Assembly: GCF_008386395.1 (NCBI RefSeq)
Contig: NZ_CP043761.1
Span: 3,782,001-3,846,000 of the forward strand
DNA: 64,000 nt
Source: Paenibacillus sp. 37
GTDB lineage: Bacteria > Bacillota > Bacilli > Paenibacillales > Paenibacillaceae
Direction of reading: 5' to 3'
In this document: positions 1-8,635 of the stretch, piece by piece
Numbering within the stretch: position 1 is the first letter of the stretch
How the letters are laid out: each line of letters begins with the position of its first letter
Position numbers and translations under genes: made by a program
The notes under the pieces: generated by a model
Told to the model about the DNA's origin: nothing
Databases searched by the model: none
What the model saw: only the letters and a program-made list of their open reading frames with translations

Positions 1-788
1 TTGCACTCTATAGTATTGCAATCACTTTAGGGGCTGCGGTCAGTTCAATGGTATCGATTCCCTTAAAGACATACTTCAACTCTTGGCAGATAGCAGTAGG
101 AGGGTGGGCAGTCATTGCCTTTGTAGCAGCGATCATTTGGTGGATCATGGTGAAGCCTCGATCTGAATCTGCTAATGCTAATGTGAGTGAAATAAAAGAA
201 CGTCCGATAATTAAACTTCCTTGGGGAAATAGAAGCGCATGGACGCTTACGCTTTCATTTGGATTAATGGCTATGTTGTTTTATTCTTTTACAGCGTGGC
301 TCCCGTTAATGATTCAGGAAATGGGGTATAGCAAATCCTATGCAACGCTTTGTCTGACCATATTTGTTGTCATCCAAATCCCGATTAGCTTTGTCCTTCC
401 AGTATTATTGAAGAACTTTCCTTCAAGAAGAGTATGGATGGTTGGTGAATCTCTGTTCATGATTGTTGGGTTGATTTTATTGATGATGAATTTCATACCG
501 ATGGTTTCCGTTGTACTCTTTGGAGTTGGAGCAGGGGGCTTGTTCACCTTAAACCTGATGTTACCGATTGATTCTACAACCAATGTGAACGATGCAACTT
601 CCTGGTCAGCGATGCAGCAATCTGCCGGGTATGTTATTGGAGCGCTGGGTCCAATATTGCTAGGCTGGATTCATGATGCTTCCAATAGTTTCACACCTGC
701 TATGATTGGAATGATTGTGATCATCATTCTAATGATTATGACGCAAATTGCAGCAACACGAAGGAAAAAAGTAATGGAAAGCGTCTAA
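1..788 (+). CDS. CynX/NimT-like MFS transporter, C-terminal part
   Basis: The reading frame is open from the left edge, so only about the last 260 residues are present; the first visible ATG (48) is internal. The fragment holds roughly the last half of a 12-helix major facilitator: hydrophobic stretches alternate with short basic loops, and a late segment reads AMQQSAGYVIGALGP followed by LLGWIHD, resembling the cyanate/nitroimidazole (CynX/NimT) branch. Such proteins move small organic anions or drugs across the membrane; the substrate here is unknown. A strong hairpin terminator follows and separates it from the convergent RpiR gene. The MFS assignment is good, the subfamily moderate. Confidence 0.8.
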   Translation, partial: ALYSIAITLGAAVSSMVSIPLKTYFNSWQIAVGGWAVIAFVAAIIWWIMVKPRSESANANVSEIKERPIIKLPWGNRSAWTLTLSFGLMAMLFYSFTAWLPLMIQEMGYSKSYATLCLTIFVVIQIPISFVLPVLLKNFPSRRVWMVGESLFMIVGLILLMMNFIPMVSVVLFGVGAGGLFTLNLMLPIDSTTNVNDATSWSAMQQSAGYVIGALGPILLGWIHDASNSFTPAMIGMIVIIILMIMTQIAATRRKKVMESV

Positions 789-821
789 CGTACTCATCCC
801 ATCGAGAGCCATAGTGACTTA

Positions 822-846
822 AAAGAGAGCCCAAAAGGCTCTCTTT
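822..846. terminator. Bidirectional intrinsic terminator
   Basis: A perfect 10-bp stem (AAAGAGAGCC / GGCTCTCTTT) with a five-base loop lies between two convergent genes. It can serve the MFS gene on the plus strand and the RpiR gene on the minus strand. Confidence 0.8.
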
Positions 847-880
847 CTGGTCTTTATTTATAGAGAGATCGAGTTCTTTC

Positions 881-1633
881 TCATAGCTCCAATTCTGTAT
901 TTACCATTTCTTTGAAAACCTCTCGTCCCAGCCATTCCAACAGGAAAGTAACAGGAACCTGAGTGGTGATGTTCGTGGATTCGTAATACTCTTCTTTTAC
1001 ATAATAAGGGATACTTACATCTGATATTTTAGCCATGGTGGATTGGCGATCGTTCGTTATCGCCACAATTTTATTTTTCTCCTGCTTGATCCGTTGGAGA
1101 TAAGGTAGCACAAACGGGTTTTCACCTCGCGTAGATAATGCAATCGTAACACTGTCTTTTTGAATTCTGGTATGGATGGGGTAATGAGGATCTTTTATGT
1201 ACACGGAACAGATCCCTAGATTTGAGAAAAATCGGGCTCCATACTCTCCTATTATTCCGGAGCTCCCGATACCAATAAAAATAACGCTACTGGCATTAGC
1301 AATTAACTTTGCTGCCGTCCGAATTTTCTCCTCCAATTCAGGAGCTTGAGAACGTTCAAAAAACCCATACACTGCATGATGTGGACTTTTCAACTCCTGC
1401 TTCGTTAGTTTATCTTGTTGGGAAACGAGCATCTTAAGTTTTACTTTAAATTCGGAAAATCCCTCACATTGATTCTTTCTGCAAAATCGCAGAATGCTGG
1501 CTGTAGATACATGAGTTTCATCGGCCAGTTCTCTGATACGCATGTACGCCACTTTTTCCATGTTCTGAGAAATATAGTTATATAAAGATAGTTCCAATTC
1601 GTTATAGGATGAGATTTGCTCACTGGTGAACAT
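881..1633 (-). CDS. MurR/RpiR family transcriptional regulator
   Basis: A 250-residue protein with the usual two-part build: an N-terminal HTH_6 DNA-binding region (about residues 1-75, with IRELADETHVSTASILRFCRK) and a C-terminal SIS sugar-phosphate isomerase-like sensing domain (about 110-240, with FIGIGSSG and ALSTRGENP). RpiR proteins sense phosphosugars and usually repress catabolic genes. It is divergent from the PTS permease gene, so it most likely controls uptake of that sugar; a palindrome in the shared intergenic region is a candidate operator. The start is supported by GGGAG upstream of the ATG. Confidence 0.9.
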   Translation of the reverse strand: MFTSEQISSYNELELSLYNYISQNMEKVAYMRIRELADETHVSTASILRFCRKNQCEGFSEFKVKLKMLVSQQDKLTKQELKSPHHAVYGFFERSQAPELEEKIRTAAKLIANASSVIFIGIGSSGIIGEYGARFFSNLGICSVYIKDPHYPIHTRIQKDSVTIALSTRGENPFVLPYLQRIKQEKNKIVAITNDRQSTMAKISDVSIPYYVKEEYYESTNITTQVPVTFLLEWLGREVFKEMVNTELEL

Positions 1634-1717
1634 GGATATGCACTCCCTTAGACCATAATAAAAATAATAGGTAACCTGCTTAGGCAGTATACATTACCTT
1701 TGTTTAAAAAACAACGT

Positions 1718-1733
1718 GTTACATTTTTGTAAC
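1718..1733. promoter_or_regulatory. Candidate RpiR operator, copy 1
   Basis: GTTACA-TTTT-TGTAAC is a perfect inverted repeat between rpiR and the PTS gene. The surrounding 45 bases (about 1716-1762) resemble the region at 3889-3935 downstream of the PTS gene. Assignment to RpiR is inference from position. Confidence 0.45.
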
Positions 1734-1900
1734 AAAAATCATCTCGTGTCAAAGGAAACTAAACACTTAAATCATATATATTTTCTTTTCTGTTCTGAGT
1801 AACATGACGTTATAACATATGTTTCGCACTTCCATTATAACTGGCTAGACGCGTCCATGGTCAGAGAATACCTTATTATACGTCGAAGGAGCCTTACAAC

Positions 1901-3763
1901 ATGGATAAACAACAATTGTCCAAAGATATTCTCAAACTGGTTGGTGGGGAAGAGAATATCGATCAAGTTACACACTGCATGACTCGACTCAGATTCAATC
2001 TAAACGATAACAATCAAGCAGACAGAACAACGTTAAAAAACACACCTGGCGTTATGGGTGTAATGGAAAACGGTGGACAGTTTCAGGTGATTATTGGCAA
2101 TGAAGTTTCCGAAGTGTACAGAGCACTAGTGACCAATATGAGCATGAAGCCTAACGCAGAGAGTGCTCCAAAAGGTGGAAAGAAACAAAGGAATCCGATC
2201 AGCGCATTATTTGACTTCATCTCGGGCATGTTCACGCCAATTCTGCCAGCAATTGCTGGCGCAGGTATGATCAAAGGGATCGTGTCCATTCTGGTGGCTC
2301 TTGGTTGGATGACGAATACAAGCTCAACCTATATCATTTTATCCGCCGTTGGCGATGGTGCATTCTACTTCCTGCCTATTCTTCTGGCCGTTAGTGCTGC
2401 GAAGAAAATGGGTAGCAATGTTTATGTGGGAGCTGCATTAGCGGCTGGTCTTATGCACCCAACCATTACAGCCTTGTTTCAAGAGGGTAATACATCGTTT
2501 GCAGGCATTACAGTTATTGCTACATCCTATGCATCATCGGTTATTCCCATCGTCATTGCAATCTGGATCTCTGCTTACGTGGAGAGAGCTATAGACCATG
2601 TTACGCATGCTTCACTCAAAATGATTGTTGTACCCACTGTAACGTTACTTATTATGGTACCGCTAACCTTGATCGCGATCGGGCCACTGGGTGGCATTAT
2701 TGGAAACGGTTTATCTGGGGGTATCAGATGGTTATTTGATAACGCATCCATTTTTGCAAGTATTTTAATTGGTGGCACGATGTCTGTACTGATTATTACT
2801 GGCATGCATTACGCACTGTTGCCGCTTGCAGTTGGTTCGATTGCAACACTTGGTTACGATTTTATCGTTCCATTAATGTTCGCAGCTAATATGGCCCAGG
2901 GTGGTGCCGCATTTGGTGTGGGCTTCAAGTCTAAAAATACCCAAACCAAATCACTTTCATATTCTACAGGACTGACCGCTCTTATGGGAATTACGGAGCC
3001 AGCCATGTACGGAATTAACATGAAATTCAAAAAACCATTTATTGCAGCGCTCATTGGGGGCGCAGTCGCTGGAGCGTTTCTGGGAGCCTTTTCGGTTAAA
3101 GCCTATTTCATTAGCACTGTAGGTCTTCCGGGAGCTGCCTCATATGTCGGTCCAGACATTAGCAACCTGCTCTATGCACTAATTGCTGCTTTGATTGCAT
3201 TCGTTGTCGCTAGCGTCATTACTTATATTCTGGGCTTCCAGGAAGAGGTACCTGCACCATCAGCAACGTCTGCAACTATATCTGTAGTAACTGAAGACAC
3301 TGAATTACAGGATGAACAAATATTCAGCCCTATCAGTGGGGAAGTTAAGCCACTTAGCCTGGTTCCAGACCCTGCTTTTTCAGAAGAAATGATGGGTAAA
3401 GGATTTGCCATTCAACCTGCAGAAGGACGTGCAGTTTCCCCAGTTAACGGCACAGTATTCTCTGTTTCTAAGAGTGGTCACGCTATTGGTCTCGTAAGTG
3501 ATCTTGGCGCAGAGATGCTCATTCACATTGGGATTGATACGGTAAAGTTGAAAGGCCAATTTTTCTCGCCAAAGGTACAGGCTGGAGCAAAAGTATCCGT
3601 AGGCGACCTATTGATGGAATTTGACCGTGAAGAGATTGAAAAAGCGGGTTACAACATGATTACGCCGGTCATTATTACGAATATGCATCAATATACCGAT
3701 GTGGAATCAGCTGGTCGTACCAATATTCTTGAAAAAGAATGGATGTATACAGTCAAAGTTTAA
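1901..3763 (+). CDS. PTS beta-glucoside-type transporter, EIIBCA
   Basis: A 620-residue phosphotransferase permease that imports and phosphorylates a sugar. The order is EIIB (about 1-85, phosphocysteine C26 in THCMTRLRF), EIIC (about 105-450, ten or so membrane segments and the GITEPAMYG motif) and EIIA (about 470-610, phosphohistidine H542 in LIHIGIDTV). The B-C-A order and sequence fit the beta-glucoside (BglP-like) branch of the glucose superfamily. AAGGAG precedes the ATG by about nine bases. No phospho-glycosidase gene is adjacent and no LicT-type antiterminator gene is present, so control probably rests with the divergent RpiR protein. The precise sugar cannot be read from sequence. 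Confidence 0.9.
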   Translation: MDKQQLSKDILKLVGGEENIDQVTHCMTRLRFNLNDNNQADRTTLKNTPGVMGVMENGGQFQVIIGNEVSEVYRALVTNMSMKPNAESAPKGGKKQRNPISALFDFISGMFTPILPAIAGAGMIKGIVSILVALGWMTNTSSTYIILSAVGDGAFYFLPILLAVSAAKKMGSNVYVGAALAAGLMHPTITALFQEGNTSFAGITVIATSYASSVIPIVIAIWISAYVERAIDHVTHASLKMIVVPTVTLLIMVPLTLIAIGPLGGIIGNGLSGGIRWLFDNASIFASILIGGTMSVLIITGMHYALLPLAVGSIATLGYDFIVPLMFAANMAQGGAAFGVGFKSKNTQTKSLSYSTGLTALMGITEPAMYGINMKFKKPFIAALIGGAVAGAFLGAFSVKAYFISTVGLPGAASYVGPDISNLLYALIAALIAFVVASVITYILGFQEEVPAPSATSATISVVTEDTELQDEQIFSPISGEVKPLSLVPDPAFSEEMMGKGFAIQPAEGRAVSPVNGTVFSVSKSGHAIGLVSDLGAEMLIHIGIDTVKLKGQFFSPKVQAGAKVSVGDLLMEFDREEIEKAGYNMITPVIITNMHQYTDVESAGRTNILEKEWMYTVKV

Positions 3764-3778
3764 TCTGGTTATATCCAT

Positions 3779-3820
3779 AACGACAGTGTTCCAAAGCATC
3801 TTTGGAATACTGTCGTTTTT
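3779..3820 (+). terminator. Terminator of the PTS gene
   Basis: A long stem (AACGACAGT-GTTCCAAAG pairing with CTTTGGAA-TACTGTCGTT) with a three-base loop is followed by a run of T. Confidence 0.9.
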
Positions 3821-3889
3821 GTCTTGATGTTGCATAGCAAAACCCAAAAAACTCCTTCTACATAATATTAAGCTGATACAAAACACTGC

Positions 3890-3905
3890 GTAACATTTGA
3901 GTAAC
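3890..3905. promoter_or_regulatory. Second RpiR-like operator region
   Basis: GTAACATTTGAGTAAC and the following bases up to about 3935 (ATCTCATGTTAATTCAAAC) match the rpiR-PTS promoter region base for base over long stretches, including the shared ATCTC and AAACTAAA blocks. This suggests a second promoter under the same regulator, now in front of a broken reading frame and the MFS gene. Confidence 0.4.
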
Positions 3906-4031
3906 AAATGTGATCTCATGTTAATTCAAACTAAAAGGCTGAAAGGTATATATTTATTTGAACAATAAAAGTAACATAAGTTATGCAAATGAGAATCTCT
4001 TATGGATTTAACACTGAAAGGTGGAACACAA

Positions 4032-4082
4032 ATGAATCTAACCATTCGCTTAGGGGCTGTTTTTCTGTGGGAAAGTCTCTAG
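4032..4082 (+). other. Possible remnant of a lost gene start
   Basis: A 16-codon frame (MNLTIRLGAVFLWESL, then TAG) is preceded by a Shine-Dalgarno-like AAAGGTGG. The FLW near its start recalls the FLWGGA opening of GH1 phospho-beta-glucosidases, which commonly accompany this PTS type, but the match is far too short to prove it. Confidence 0.25.
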
Positions 4083-4162
4083 CTACTAATTCAATAGTAT
4101 CTGGTTGAGAATATTTAATATATCTATTTTTCTAGAAATATAGAAATAAGAAGGTGCAATTG

Positions 4163-5338
4163 TTGAAAAATATGTGGAAAATATATTTATTAGCTGTAAT
4201 TAGTTTTCTTAATGGATCATCAGAATATGTTATTGCCGGAATCCTGGACAAAGTAGCTGAATCTAGCAACATTTCAGTTTCTTCTGCTGGACAGCTCATT
4301 ACTGTGTTCTCTATAGCTTTTGGTGTAGGGACTCCTTTCTTAATTGCTTTTACATCTAAATTAGACCGAAAAAAGCTCTTAGTTTATGCATTAACGGTAT
4401 TCTCTGTTGTTAACATTTTAATTGCAACGATCACAGGATATGAGATGCTTATCGTAGCTAGAATTATTTCAGCACTTAGTGCCGGTGTTATTCAGGTTAC
4501 GCTCCTTACTCTTGCTGCAGCTTTGGCTGCTCCAGGCAAACAAGGCAGTTCAATTGCTACTGTTATCATGGGAAATAGTACGGCATTAGTTATCGGTGTA
4601 CCTATAGGCAGGGTTGTAGCTTCCCATTATGATTGGAACATTATCTTTATTGGTCTTGGAGTAGCCGGACTTATTCTCTTATGCCTAGCGCTGCTGATCA
4701 TACCTAAAGTCGTTGCTGAAAAAGCGGTTCCTTTGCGTGATCAGTTTACGTTCATTATGCAACCCCGTATTGCAGCAGCGTTGCTGATTACGTTCGTGTG
4801 GTTAGGTTCATATTCCATTTTATTTACGTACATTTCGCCGTATCTCCTAAATATATTTAACATGAGTGATCAAGGTGTAACGGTAGCCCTGTTTATATTT
4901 GGTATTGCCAGTGCTATTGGTTCCAAAATAGGAGGACTCAGTACAGATAAATGGGGTACATTCCGTACCCTAGCTGGTGGAATGATACTCCATGCCATTG
5001 TATTACTGTTGTTCCCGTTTATAGGCCAATCCATATTTCTTCTATATATATTACTTATTTTCTGGGCACTAGCAGCCTGGTCCTCAGGTACGCCGATCCA
5101 ATTTCAGCTTATAAGTCTCGCTCCTGCCGCTTCTGGCATTGTACTGAGTCTGCATAGCGCGATTGGACAAGTTGGAATGGCTGCCGGAGCTGGAGTTGGG
5201 GGTATTGCTGTCAACCACAACTTGTTGAACTATATTCCATGGATCGGTGCGCTTGCCCTTGTGATTGGCATCGTAACAACGCTGCTTGAAACTCTCTATC
5301 TAAAAGAAAACAAACGAAACAATCTTTGCAATAAATAA
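4163..5338 (+). CDS. MFS transporter, drug or purine efflux type
   Basis: About 391 residues with 12 predicted membrane segments over the whole length. The N-terminus (SSEYVIAGILDKVAESSNIS) and the loop after helix 2 (SKLDRKKLLVYAL) fit the AraJ/PbuE-like efflux group of the major facilitator superfamily. The frame is open from a GTG at 4154, but AGAAGG directly abuts that codon; the TTG at 4163, about nine bases further on, is better spaced and is chosen here. A hairpin terminator follows. It lies behind a copy of the PTS promoter region, so it may belong to the same regulon. Substrate unknown. Confidence 0.85.
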   Translation: MKNMWKIYLLAVISFLNGSSEYVIAGILDKVAESSNISVSSAGQLITVFSIAFGVGTPFLIAFTSKLDRKKLLVYALTVFSVVNILIATITGYEMLIVARIISALSAGVIQVTLLTLAAALAAPGKQGSSIATVIMGNSTALVIGVPIGRVVASHYDWNIIFIGLGVAGLILLCLALLIIPKVVAEKAVPLRDQFTFIMQPRIAAALLITFVWLGSYSILFTYISPYLLNIFNMSDQGVTVALFIFGIASAIGSKIGGLSTDKWGTFRTLAGGMILHAIVLLLFPFIGQSIFLLYILLIFWALAAWSSGTPIQFQLISLAPAASGIVLSLHSAIGQVGMAAGAGVGGIAVNHNLLNYIPWIGALALVIGIVTTLLETLYLKENKRNNLCNK

Positions 5339-5400
5339 TCACTTGTATTATCTTTCTTTGATACATGCCGGTTAACGATATACAAAACCTCTATAACAAT

Positions 5401-5440
5401 AAGAAAGCAGCTGACCCAAGTGATCAGCTGCTTTCTTTGT
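5401..5440 (+). terminator. Terminator of the MFS gene
   Basis: A perfect stem AAGAAAGCAGCTGA / TCAGCTGCTTTCTT with a nine-base loop, then TGTTTT. Confidence 0.9.
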
Positions 5441-5740
5441 TTTATAATTCATAACTCATTAACCTTAAAGAGTAATAAAGTCTGAACTATCCTACATTTT
5501 CCAGTTGATGACTTGGTCAGTATCCAACCCGAGACAATCAATAGTTACACTACAAATGTCGCGGGACGATAACATACTGCCATTGAAGTCACTATTACAG
5601 CATTTTTTGTTTTATTCATTGTTATCTGATGTTGAAGGTTTGTAATAAAATTCATAAAAAGTATAATGACTGTATTAGCCTATCGTCAGGCAAGAGAAGG
5701 GTGATCACGAAAATCTGAATTAACGCTGGAGGCGAAGGAG
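5441..5740. other. Intergenic region with a degenerate repeat copy
   Basis: No credible gene is visible. Bases 5563-5615 carry a decayed copy of the dispersed terminator-linked repeat described at 29307. The rest is AT-rich and presumably holds the promoter of the acetyltransferase gene. Confidence 0.5.
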
Positions 5741-6304
5741 ATGCTTGAATTAGAGTTTACTACTATAGAGGAGTGGGATGAAGCATTGTGGGCGCGGATG
5801 GAGCGAATCTATCATGAGGCTTTTCAAAGCGGTGCTAAGACAAAAGCGATTTTGCACAGTATGCTGGACCGCAAAATTGGTTATTTACACGCGGGCATGC
5901 ATCATGGAGAAGTGGTTGCGATGGCTGTTACTGGACTGGAGGGGAAGGTTGCGGACCGCATCCTGATCATCGATTACCTCGCGGTTGAACAGAAGCTGCG
6001 AGGGTTGAGCATAGGGACCTGGATGCTGAAGCAGATCAGAGCCTGGGCGTTAAGGGAACACCGGATCAAAGGTATGATTATCGAGGCGGAGTTCGGGACA
6101 ACGGAGGCTCATCAGGAACGCATTCAGTTCTGGCAACGCAACGGGTTCATCCTAACCTCCTATGTCCATCAATATAGAATGGTGCCAGAGCCGTATCAGG
6201 CAATGATGCTGCCACTGGATACAAATACGCATGTGCCTGACGATGGTGAAGCACTGTTTCGTTATATCAATGCTTTTCACAAGGTTGCTTACCGGAAGAG
6301 TTAG
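5741..6304 (+). CDS. GNAT family N-acetyltransferase
   Basis: A 187-residue protein with a GNAT core: a beta strand IDYLAVEQKLRG leads into the acetyl-CoA pyrophosphate loop LRGLSIGTWMLKQI at about residues 87-102, followed by the late strand region QRNGFILTSYVHQYRM. GNAT enzymes transfer an acetyl group from acetyl-CoA to an amine; the acceptor is not predictable. The ATG has GGCGAAGGAG just upstream. It stands alone between a terminator and the tetR promoter. Confidence 0.8.
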   Translation: MLELEFTTIEEWDEALWARMERIYHEAFQSGAKTKAILHSMLDRKIGYLHAGMHHGEVVAMAVTGLEGKVADRILIIDYLAVEQKLRGLSIGTWMLKQIRAWALREHRIKGMIIEAEFGTTEAHQERIQFWQRNGFILTSYVHQYRMVPEPYQAMMLPLDTNTHVPDDGEALFRYINAFHKVAYRKS

Positions 6305-6523
6305 ACCGCATTCAATGGAGTTGTGGAAATGAATAGAGTCAAGTTAAATATAGCACCATTCTCTTTTGTGTTTAGTTTAATGTAAGGACCATTAAAAACG
6401 GACATATGAAGAACCAGTCTTCAAACTTTGGGGAGGATCGGTGATTTTTGTTCATTTATATAAAAATTTATGTTTATCCATTGTAACCATCTTCTTTCAA
6501 ATAGGATGTAAAACGATCAGTTC

Positions 6524-6552
6524 TTGACTGCGCGGTCAATAACTGATACATT
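6524..6552 (+). promoter_or_regulatory. tetR promoter overlapped by a TetR operator
   Basis: TTGACT at 6524-6529 and TACATT at 6547-6552 with a 17-base spacer form a good sigma-A promoter. The -35 lies inside the near-palindrome TTGACTGCGCGGTCAA (6524-6539), which recurs downstream of the gene. The -10 ends six bases before the ATG, so the transcript probably starts at or next to the start codon. Confidence 0.7.
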
Positions 6553-6558
6553 AATCCC

Positions 6559-7134
6559 ATGAGCAGACCAAGAGAATTTGATGTCGATCGTGTATTACAC
6601 CAGTCTATGGAAGTGTTCTGGAATCAAGGCTTCAAAGCAACTTCTTATGAGGACCTTACGCGTACTACAGGAGTCAAAAAGCAAAGTTTGTACTGTGTTT
6701 TTAAAGACAAGCGATCGTTGTTCCTGAAGGCGCTGGCACTTTACCGTGAACAGGTTATAGCGAAACTGAAAGAGATTGAAGCCCTGGATTCGTCTCCCGT
6801 TGATAAACTGGATGCCTTACGATATTCCCTTCTAGACGATGAAACTGGCTGCCAAGGGTGTCTAATTGTGAATGCATCACTCGAATTCGGAACAGATGAC
6901 GAGCAGGTCACACGCGAAGCTGAGCTCATGGTAGAAGAGGTTCAACTGGTATTAGAGAAGATCATAAGTAGTGGCCAGAAACAACAATTAATTTCCACCC
7001 GGTATACGAGTATAGAGCTTGCATCTTACCTAAATAACACCATTCTTGGTGTGAGAGTTATGGAGAAATCAGGTTCATCCCGTGAACAGATCGAGACGGT
7101 TCTGCGTATTTCATTTGGCATGATCATGTCTTGA
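6559..7134 (+). CDS. TetR/AcrR family regulator
   Basis: A 191-residue repressor. The N-terminal helix-turn-helix spans about residues 8-55 (AMEVFWNQGF-type opening, then YEDLTRTTGVKKQSLYCVF); the rest is the helical ligand-binding and dimer domain, with a CQGCLIVN segment (about residues 97-104) typical of the YxaF/AcrR-like group that controls flavin or quinone-responsive enzymes. Matching operators sit in its own promoter and just after its stop codon, before the Old Yellow Enzyme gene, suggesting autoregulation and control of that enzyme. There is no Shine-Dalgarno sequence before the ATG. Confidence 0.9.
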   Translation: MSRPREFDVDRVLHQSMEVFWNQGFKATSYEDLTRTTGVKKQSLYCVFKDKRSLFLKALALYREQVIAKLKEIEALDSSPVDKLDALRYSLLDDETGCQGCLIVNASLEFGTDDEQVTREAELMVEEVQLVLEKIISSGQKQQLISTRYTSIELASYLNNTILGVRVMEKSGSSREQIETVLRISFGMIMS

Positions 7135-7153
7135 TCTTTTTTTTGTGAAATTC

Positions 7154-7169
7154 TTGACTACAAAGTCAA
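7154..7169. promoter_or_regulatory. Second TetR operator
   Basis: TTGACT-ACAA-AGTCAA is a perfect palindrome. It shares the TTGAC-N6-GTCAA half-sites and the preceding TTC with the operator at 6524. Confidence 0.65.
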
Positions 7170-7289
7170 AAATAATTGAAGGCGGATTAAACCACCACGA
7201 AACCTTGAAGGAGGTGGGGCTTTTCGATAAAAAGCGTGTATTGATTCATTTGGAAATAACGTCTAGCTGTTAACCAGGCTGGTTGCTGT

Positions 7290-7318
7290 TTAACATCTCC
7301 TAGGTCAATTTATATAAA
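7290..7318 (+). promoter_or_regulatory. Promoter of the Old Yellow Enzyme gene
   Basis: TTAACA (7290-7295) and TATAAA (7313-7318) are separated by 17 bases, giving a 5' leader of about 15 bases that contains the GGAGG ribosome site. A small palindrome AACCAGGCTGGTT lies just upstream (7272-7284). Confidence 0.55.
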
Positions 7319-7339
7319 ACAAAATTTGTGGAGGTTATT

Positions 7340-8380
7340 ATGAATTATTCTCAATCCGTAGAAGCATTGTTCCAACCTATAGAGTTAGGTCACTTGAAGT
7401 TATCCAATCGGATCGTGATGGCGCCGATGACGCGTCAATTTTCTTCGGACGGTATCCCGGGTTCGAATGTTGCGGGCTATTACCGCCGCAGAGCAGAGAA
7501 CGCAGTGGGGCTTATTGTGACAGAAGGGACAATAATTAATCATCCGGATGCATCCAATCAAGCCAATGTGCCGCACTTTTATGGCGAAGCTGCAATGAAT
7601 GGTTGGGCACATGTTGTATCTGAAGTACATGAAGCTGGCGGTCGAATTATTCCACAGATCTGGCATATGGGAGCCAAGGGTCATGTTAATGATTATTCGG
7701 AAGCTGAGATTGCAACAATCGTTCAGGAATTCGCACAAGCAGCCTCAGAAGCGAAACGCGTTGGGTTCGATGGTGTTGAAATTCATGGAGCACACGGCTA
7801 TCTGATCGACCAATTCCTGTATGAGAAAACCAACTCTCGTACGGATCGTTATGGTGGAGATATGATGGCTCGCACACGTTTTGCAGTTGAAGTGATTGAG
7901 GCTTGCCGTAAAGTAGTGGGATCGGAATTCCCTATTGTACTGCGTTTATCTCAGTGGAAGACAGATGATTATCAGGCTAAATTGGCTGAAACACCGGAAT
8001 TACTGGAGCAGCTTCTCGCACCGTTGGTTCAAGCTGGAGTTGATATCTTCCACTGTTCCACACGCCGTTTCTGGGAACCGGAATTCGAAGGGTCTGATCT
8101 GAATTTTGCTGGATGGACCAAAAAACTGACTGGCAAACCAACAATTACTGTTGGATCGATTGGTCTTGATGGTGACTTTACAAGTCTGTTCACAGAAGGT
8201 AAAGGCGCAAGTAACGTCGGTATCGAGGGATTGGTACAACGACTTCAGAATGATGAGTTTGATCTGGTTGCTGTTGGACGTGCTATTCTGGTCGACCCTG
8301 AATGGGCTAAGAAAATTCAAGAAGGACGTACTGGTGATCTGGTTCCATTTACAAGAGAGGCGATGACTGTACTTACTTAA
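7340..8380 (+). CDS. NADH:flavin oxidoreductase, Old Yellow Enzyme family
   Basis: A 346-residue FMN-binding TIM-barrel oxidoreductase that reduces activated C=C bonds or nitro compounds with NAD(P)H. Family marks are LSNRIVMAPMTRQF at the N-terminus, QIWHMGAKG, the GVEIHGAHGYLIDQFL segment and the C-terminal phosphate site VGRAILVDPEWAKK. The GTG at 7328 overlaps the ribosome site itself, so the ATG at 7340, behind GGAGG, is the likely start. It follows a TetR gene with two shared operators and is probably induced by electrophiles or quinones, as is usual for such pairs. Confidence 0.93.
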   Translation: MNYSQSVEALFQPIELGHLKLSNRIVMAPMTRQFSSDGIPGSNVAGYYRRRAENAVGLIVTEGTIINHPDASNQANVPHFYGEAAMNGWAHVVSEVHEAGGRIIPQIWHMGAKGHVNDYSEAEIATIVQEFAQAASEAKRVGFDGVEIHGAHGYLIDQFLYEKTNSRTDRYGGDMMARTRFAVEVIEACRKVVGSEFPIVLRLSQWKTDDYQAKLAETPELLEQLLAPLVQAGVDIFHCSTRRFWEPEFEGSDLNFAGWTKKLTGKPTITVGSIGLDGDFTSLFTEGKGASNVGIEGLVQRLQNDEFDLVAVGRAILVDPEWAKKIQEGRTGDLVPFTREAMTVLT

Positions 8381-8481
8381 TTGTAGTTATAATCATTAGG
8401 AATATGTATTAATCAAACACACCTTCAAGAGAATGAAACCTTGTCGTAAGATAGGGAGATCATCTTGGAGGTGTATTTGTA

Positions 8482-8631
8482 ATAGCAACCAGAGTGAGTT
8501 ATCCGGTGGAACTAAAGATGAAAGCCATAGAAATGAGACTGGCAGAGGTACAGGTATCTAAATGGAAAATTGCACTGTTTAGAGCAGAACAGGGAATCTT
8601 GCTAGGCCTGACAGACATCCCATGCAAGTGA
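8482..8631 (+). pseudogene. Remnant of IS3-family transposase OrfA
   Basis: A 49-residue open stretch reads ATRVSYPVELKMKAIEMRLAE, typical of the first residues of IS3/IS150-type OrfA proteins. The codon at the expected start, behind GGAGGTG, is ATA rather than ATG, and the sequence leaves the family after about 28 residues. The flank carries ACACCTTCAAGA at about 8418-8429, mirrored by TCTTGGAGGTGT, perhaps what is left of the terminal repeat. No right end is seen. Confidence 0.55.
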
Positions 8632-8635
8632 CGAT

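Noticed and set aside
1640..1900. Possible RAT antiterminator hairpin before the PTS gene, as in bglP systems
   Set aside because: No RAT-like hairpin overlapping a terminator was found and there is no LicT-type gene; an RpiR regulator is present instead.
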